Of a DNA stretch of 7,422 nucleotides, positions 5,844 to 7,422 are shown piece after piece. This DNA comes from Pseudomonadota bacterium (GTDB lineage: Bacteria; SAR324; XYD2-FULL-50-16; JAHJRI01): NCBI GenBank assembly GCA_022360105.1, contig JAKSDL010000748.1, positions 1-7,422 of the forward strand. Direction: 5' to 3'. Position 1 is the first letter of the stretch. Each line of letters opens with the position of its first letter. The notes under the pieces were generated by a model. The model was not told where the DNA came from. It worked only from the letters and a program-made list of their open reading frames with translations, and ran no database searches. A program made the position numbers and the translations under genes.

Positions 5844-7103
5844 ATGAAACAAAAACTGATATCTTGCTGTTTTATTACAGCATTTTTACTTTTAGTAACC
5901 CAATGTGTTCTGGCCATCGATCGCAGGAAGGACCAATCACCAAGGGAATTTGAATACGCTTTTGTACCCTATGCCATGAAAATGCCGGGAATTGGATCAT
6001 GGGTTGGGATAGGTGGAGGTATGTCGAACGTGTTTGGTTCCGAAACCGATTTATTCCTGGCTACCCTGTCCGGCGATTTGAATGGCTATGTCGGGGCAAT
6101 AACTGAATTTCCGATATTTACTCAGCATTTCACTTTGAACTACTTCAGAACCGATTTCAGCAAAGGCAGCATTCAAACCTATGGACGAGGAATCGAATCA
6201 GACCCGGAGGAATATCAGGTTATTATCACTGACAAAGCTGTTTACAACACCTACATGCTGAACATAAAACTCTGGGAAAAGCGATTGCATTTATATGCCA
6301 GCAAAGGTGATGGAGTGTTTAACCTGGATTCACTCTTGAATAACGACGGTGATGAAATTGCCGAAGTTACCAAAGAAGAACAAAAATACCAGGTATCAGA
6401 TGTCGGGATCGTCTTTGATTACACGGATGACAGGCTCGATCCACGCAAAGGTATTCGATTTGAAGGCAGAAAAGCGGATTCTCCAAGAGAAGACGATTTT
6501 GACCCGCTTTATTATCGAGCGGAGTACAATATTGCGGTCTATATCCCCATTGGTTCGATCAATACCTGGGTATTTAACTATTTTCAATCCGACGCCATAG
6601 TTCAGGAACAAGGAGAAACAGACAAAACTGTAATCAGATCGGAACAAGGCATCGATTGCAGTTTGAATCCTTCTACCGAAACAGAGTGTAATGAAAAACT
6701 GGATGAGATTGTGGAACAGGTTTATGCCAACAACAAATACGGTACCGCCAGTTCCCTGGGCGGCGTCATGAACATGCGCTCCTACCCCCAGGGAAGATTC
6801 TATGCCGCTCACACTATGTTTTACGGATCGGAGTTTCGTTGGAACTTGACCGAAGAATTTACCCCTTTTGATATCTTTCTCGCTAAAGGCGTCAGAACCA
6901 GTTTTCAGCTGGCTTTCTTTTATGAAAAAGCCACCCTGGCTGATGAGGTTGAAGACATGGGAAAAGACTGGGTGGAATCATATGGCACAGGCGTTCGGAT
7001 GGTTCTGGCAGGAGGTTTCATATTCAGACTCGATGTAGCAAACGGAAATGAAGGCGTTCAAACCCAACTATTCCTCAATTACCCCTGGGGATTGTTTTAC
7101 TGA
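5844..7103 (+). CDS. POTRA-less Omp85 / bacterial surface antigen (D15) family outer-membrane barrel
   Basis: A predicted outer-membrane beta-barrel of 419 residues. The signal peptide is clear: KQK, a hydrophobic core at about 10-19, and probable cleavage after VLA (residue 24). QC at 20-21 does not fit a lipobox. The barrel appears to start soon after, so there is no room for POTRA domains. Family marks are DYTDDRLDPRKGIRFEGR (192-209), matching the Omp85 D-x-x-D-x-L-D-P-R-x-G strand, and RSYPQGRF (312-319), the equivalent of the conserved loop-6 RGF/Y motif. The chain ends WGLFY, with the aromatic C-terminus typical of outer-membrane barrels. Alternating hydrophobic strands fill the rest, and the length suits a 16-strand barrel. 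Cys272 and Cys282 lie in an acidic insert (about 252-300) before the loop-6 motif and could form a disulfide. Its role (secretion, lipid or protein insertion, or adhesion) is unknown. It has its own leader downstream of a terminator, so it is probably monocistronic. Confidence 0.8.
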   Translation: MKQKLISCCFITAFLLLVTQCVLAIDRRKDQSPREFEYAFVPYAMKMPGIGSWVGIGGGMSNVFGSETDLFLATLSGDLNGYVGAITEFPIFTQHFTLNYFRTDFSKGSIQTYGRGIESDPEEYQVIITDKAVYNTYMLNIKLWEKRLHLYASKGDGVFNLDSLLNNDGDEIAEVTKEEQKYQVSDVGIVFDYTDDRLDPRKGIRFEGRKADSPREDDFDPLYYRAEYNIAVYIPIGSINTWVFNYFQSDAIVQEQGETDKTVIRSEQGIDCSLNPSTETECNEKLDEIVEQVYANNKYGTASSLGGVMNMRSYPQGRFYAAHTMFYGSEFRWNLTEEFTPFDIFLAKGVRTSFQLAFFYEKATLADEVEDMGKDWVESYGTGVRMVLAGGFIFRLDVANGNEGVQTQLFLNYPWGLFY

Positions 7104-7342
7104 CCTCCGGAAACAATTCATTAAAAGTCGGGTGTTCAGTTCGTGATGATGGGTAACGAGTTCAGACTGTGTCATAAGACAAATCTTTAACTGCTCATCA
7201 TTTCGTCACTCAGTTTACCTGACTAAATCATATTTGAATTTTGTCAGGTATCTTAAAAGTATTTGTTCCTGCTTAAAAGAGTACCTATTAACTTCGCTTT
7301 TTGAAGAAGTCATTGATGCAATGGTATTGAACTCTTATCCCT
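7104..7342. other. Intergenic region after the Omp85 gene
   Basis: No plausible gene is seen here. The region contains the long inverted repeat at 7216-7250 and weaker possible pairings such as ATGATG near 7146-7152 with CATCAT near 7197-7202. It separates the Omp85 gene from a possible convergent reading frame at the right edge. Confidence 0.5.
7216..7250. repeat. Inverted repeat between convergent frames
   Basis: TACCTGAC (7216-7223) pairs perfectly with GTCAGGTA (7243-7250). After one T-T mismatch the stem continues as AAAT (7225-7228) with ATTT (7238-7241) around a 9-base loop. No T-run follows on either strand. It may be a Rho-independent-like structure without a tail, an mRNA-stabilising hairpin, or a protein-binding site. 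Confidence 0.5.
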
Positions 7343-7369
7343 CTAGCATGCCATTGCTCTCATTTTTTT
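7318..7369 (+). terminator. Possible intrinsic terminator for the Omp85 gene
   Basis: GCAATGGTAT (7318-7327) pairs with ATGCCATTGC (7348-7357) over ten base pairs (one G-U) with a 20-base loop. TCTCA and then seven T (7363-7369) follow. The loop is long and the T-run is offset by five bases, so it is only moderately convincing; it also overlaps the possible minus-strand frame at the right edge. Confidence 0.35.
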
Positions 7370-7422
7370 CACCGCTGGACGAACCCCACCCAATAAAGTG
7401 ATCATTCGAGCGATATTGAAAC
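7343..7422 (-). CDS. Possible C-terminal end of a gene entering from the right edge
   Basis: From the right edge the minus frame is open for about 25 codons to a TAG at 7345-7343 and reads FNIARMITLLGGVRP, ending AVKKMRAMAC. The composition (arginine-rich helix, LLGG turn, basic tail) is protein-like and would suit the tail of a DNA-binding or transposase-type protein, but the stretch is too short to identify. It is convergent with the Omp85 gene. It may equally be a chance open frame. Confidence 0.25.
   Translation of the reverse strand, partial: FNIARMITLLGGVRPAVKKMRAMAC

Noticed and set aside
6396..6812. 138-codon minus frame
   Set aside because: Antisense shadow of the Omp85 gene.
7399..7422. 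ATTGAAAC at the very end, like the 3' end of many CRISPR repeats
   Set aside because: Only one occurrence at the edge, no second repeat or spacer pattern in the window, and the bases also fit a minus-strand reading frame.

Overview
The window reads as chromosomal DNA of a Gram-negative bacterium: it encodes an Omp85-type outer-membrane barrel and two exported proteins, uses the standard genetic code, and is moderately AT-rich with long AT-rich spacers. Nothing in it fixes the genus. The stand-alone arginine deiminase, the 6-TM diguanylate cyclase and the POTRA-less Omp85 barrel would fit a deep-branching or delta-proteobacteria-like lineage, but that is inference only.

Layout from left to right. 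Bases 1-175 (minus) are the 5' end of an exported protein of unknown function that runs off the left edge. Upstream of it on the same strand is a complete arginine deiminase (268-1518). A 359-base divergent spacer follows; it holds a GC-richer hairpin inside an open minus frame that may be a gene remnant or repeat. Next come two plus-strand cyclic-di-GMP genes: a membrane diguanylate cyclase with an intact GGEEF and I-site (1878-3221) and a soluble HD-GYP-type phosphodiesterase with a degenerate GYP motif (3746-5137). The 524-base spacer between them holds no gene but has promoter-like and operator-like sequences, so the HD-GYP gene is probably transcribed separately.

The stretch 5138-5843 is the most unusual part. 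It contains a minus-strand coding remnant (5167-5376), a very good intrinsic terminator (5591-5639) with no ordinary gene in front of it but with a second hairpin just upstream (candidate small RNA or attenuator), and a leader carrying two copies of TCAATCCCCA that can each pair with the ribosome-binding site of the next gene. That gene (5844-7103) encodes an exported, POTRA-less Omp85/surface-antigen beta-barrel. Past it lie inverted repeats and perhaps the C-terminal end of a convergent minus-strand gene at the right edge.

How the genes may work together: the cyclase and HD-GYP protein can form a local make-and-break pair for c-di-GMP. No sequence evidence links that signal to the arginine deiminase or the outer-membrane protein. 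No complete mobile element, CRISPR array, tRNA or rRNA is seen. I did not find a convincing entirely new multi-gene system; the best leads are the RNA-level features around 5450-5843 and the divergent HD-GYP protein.
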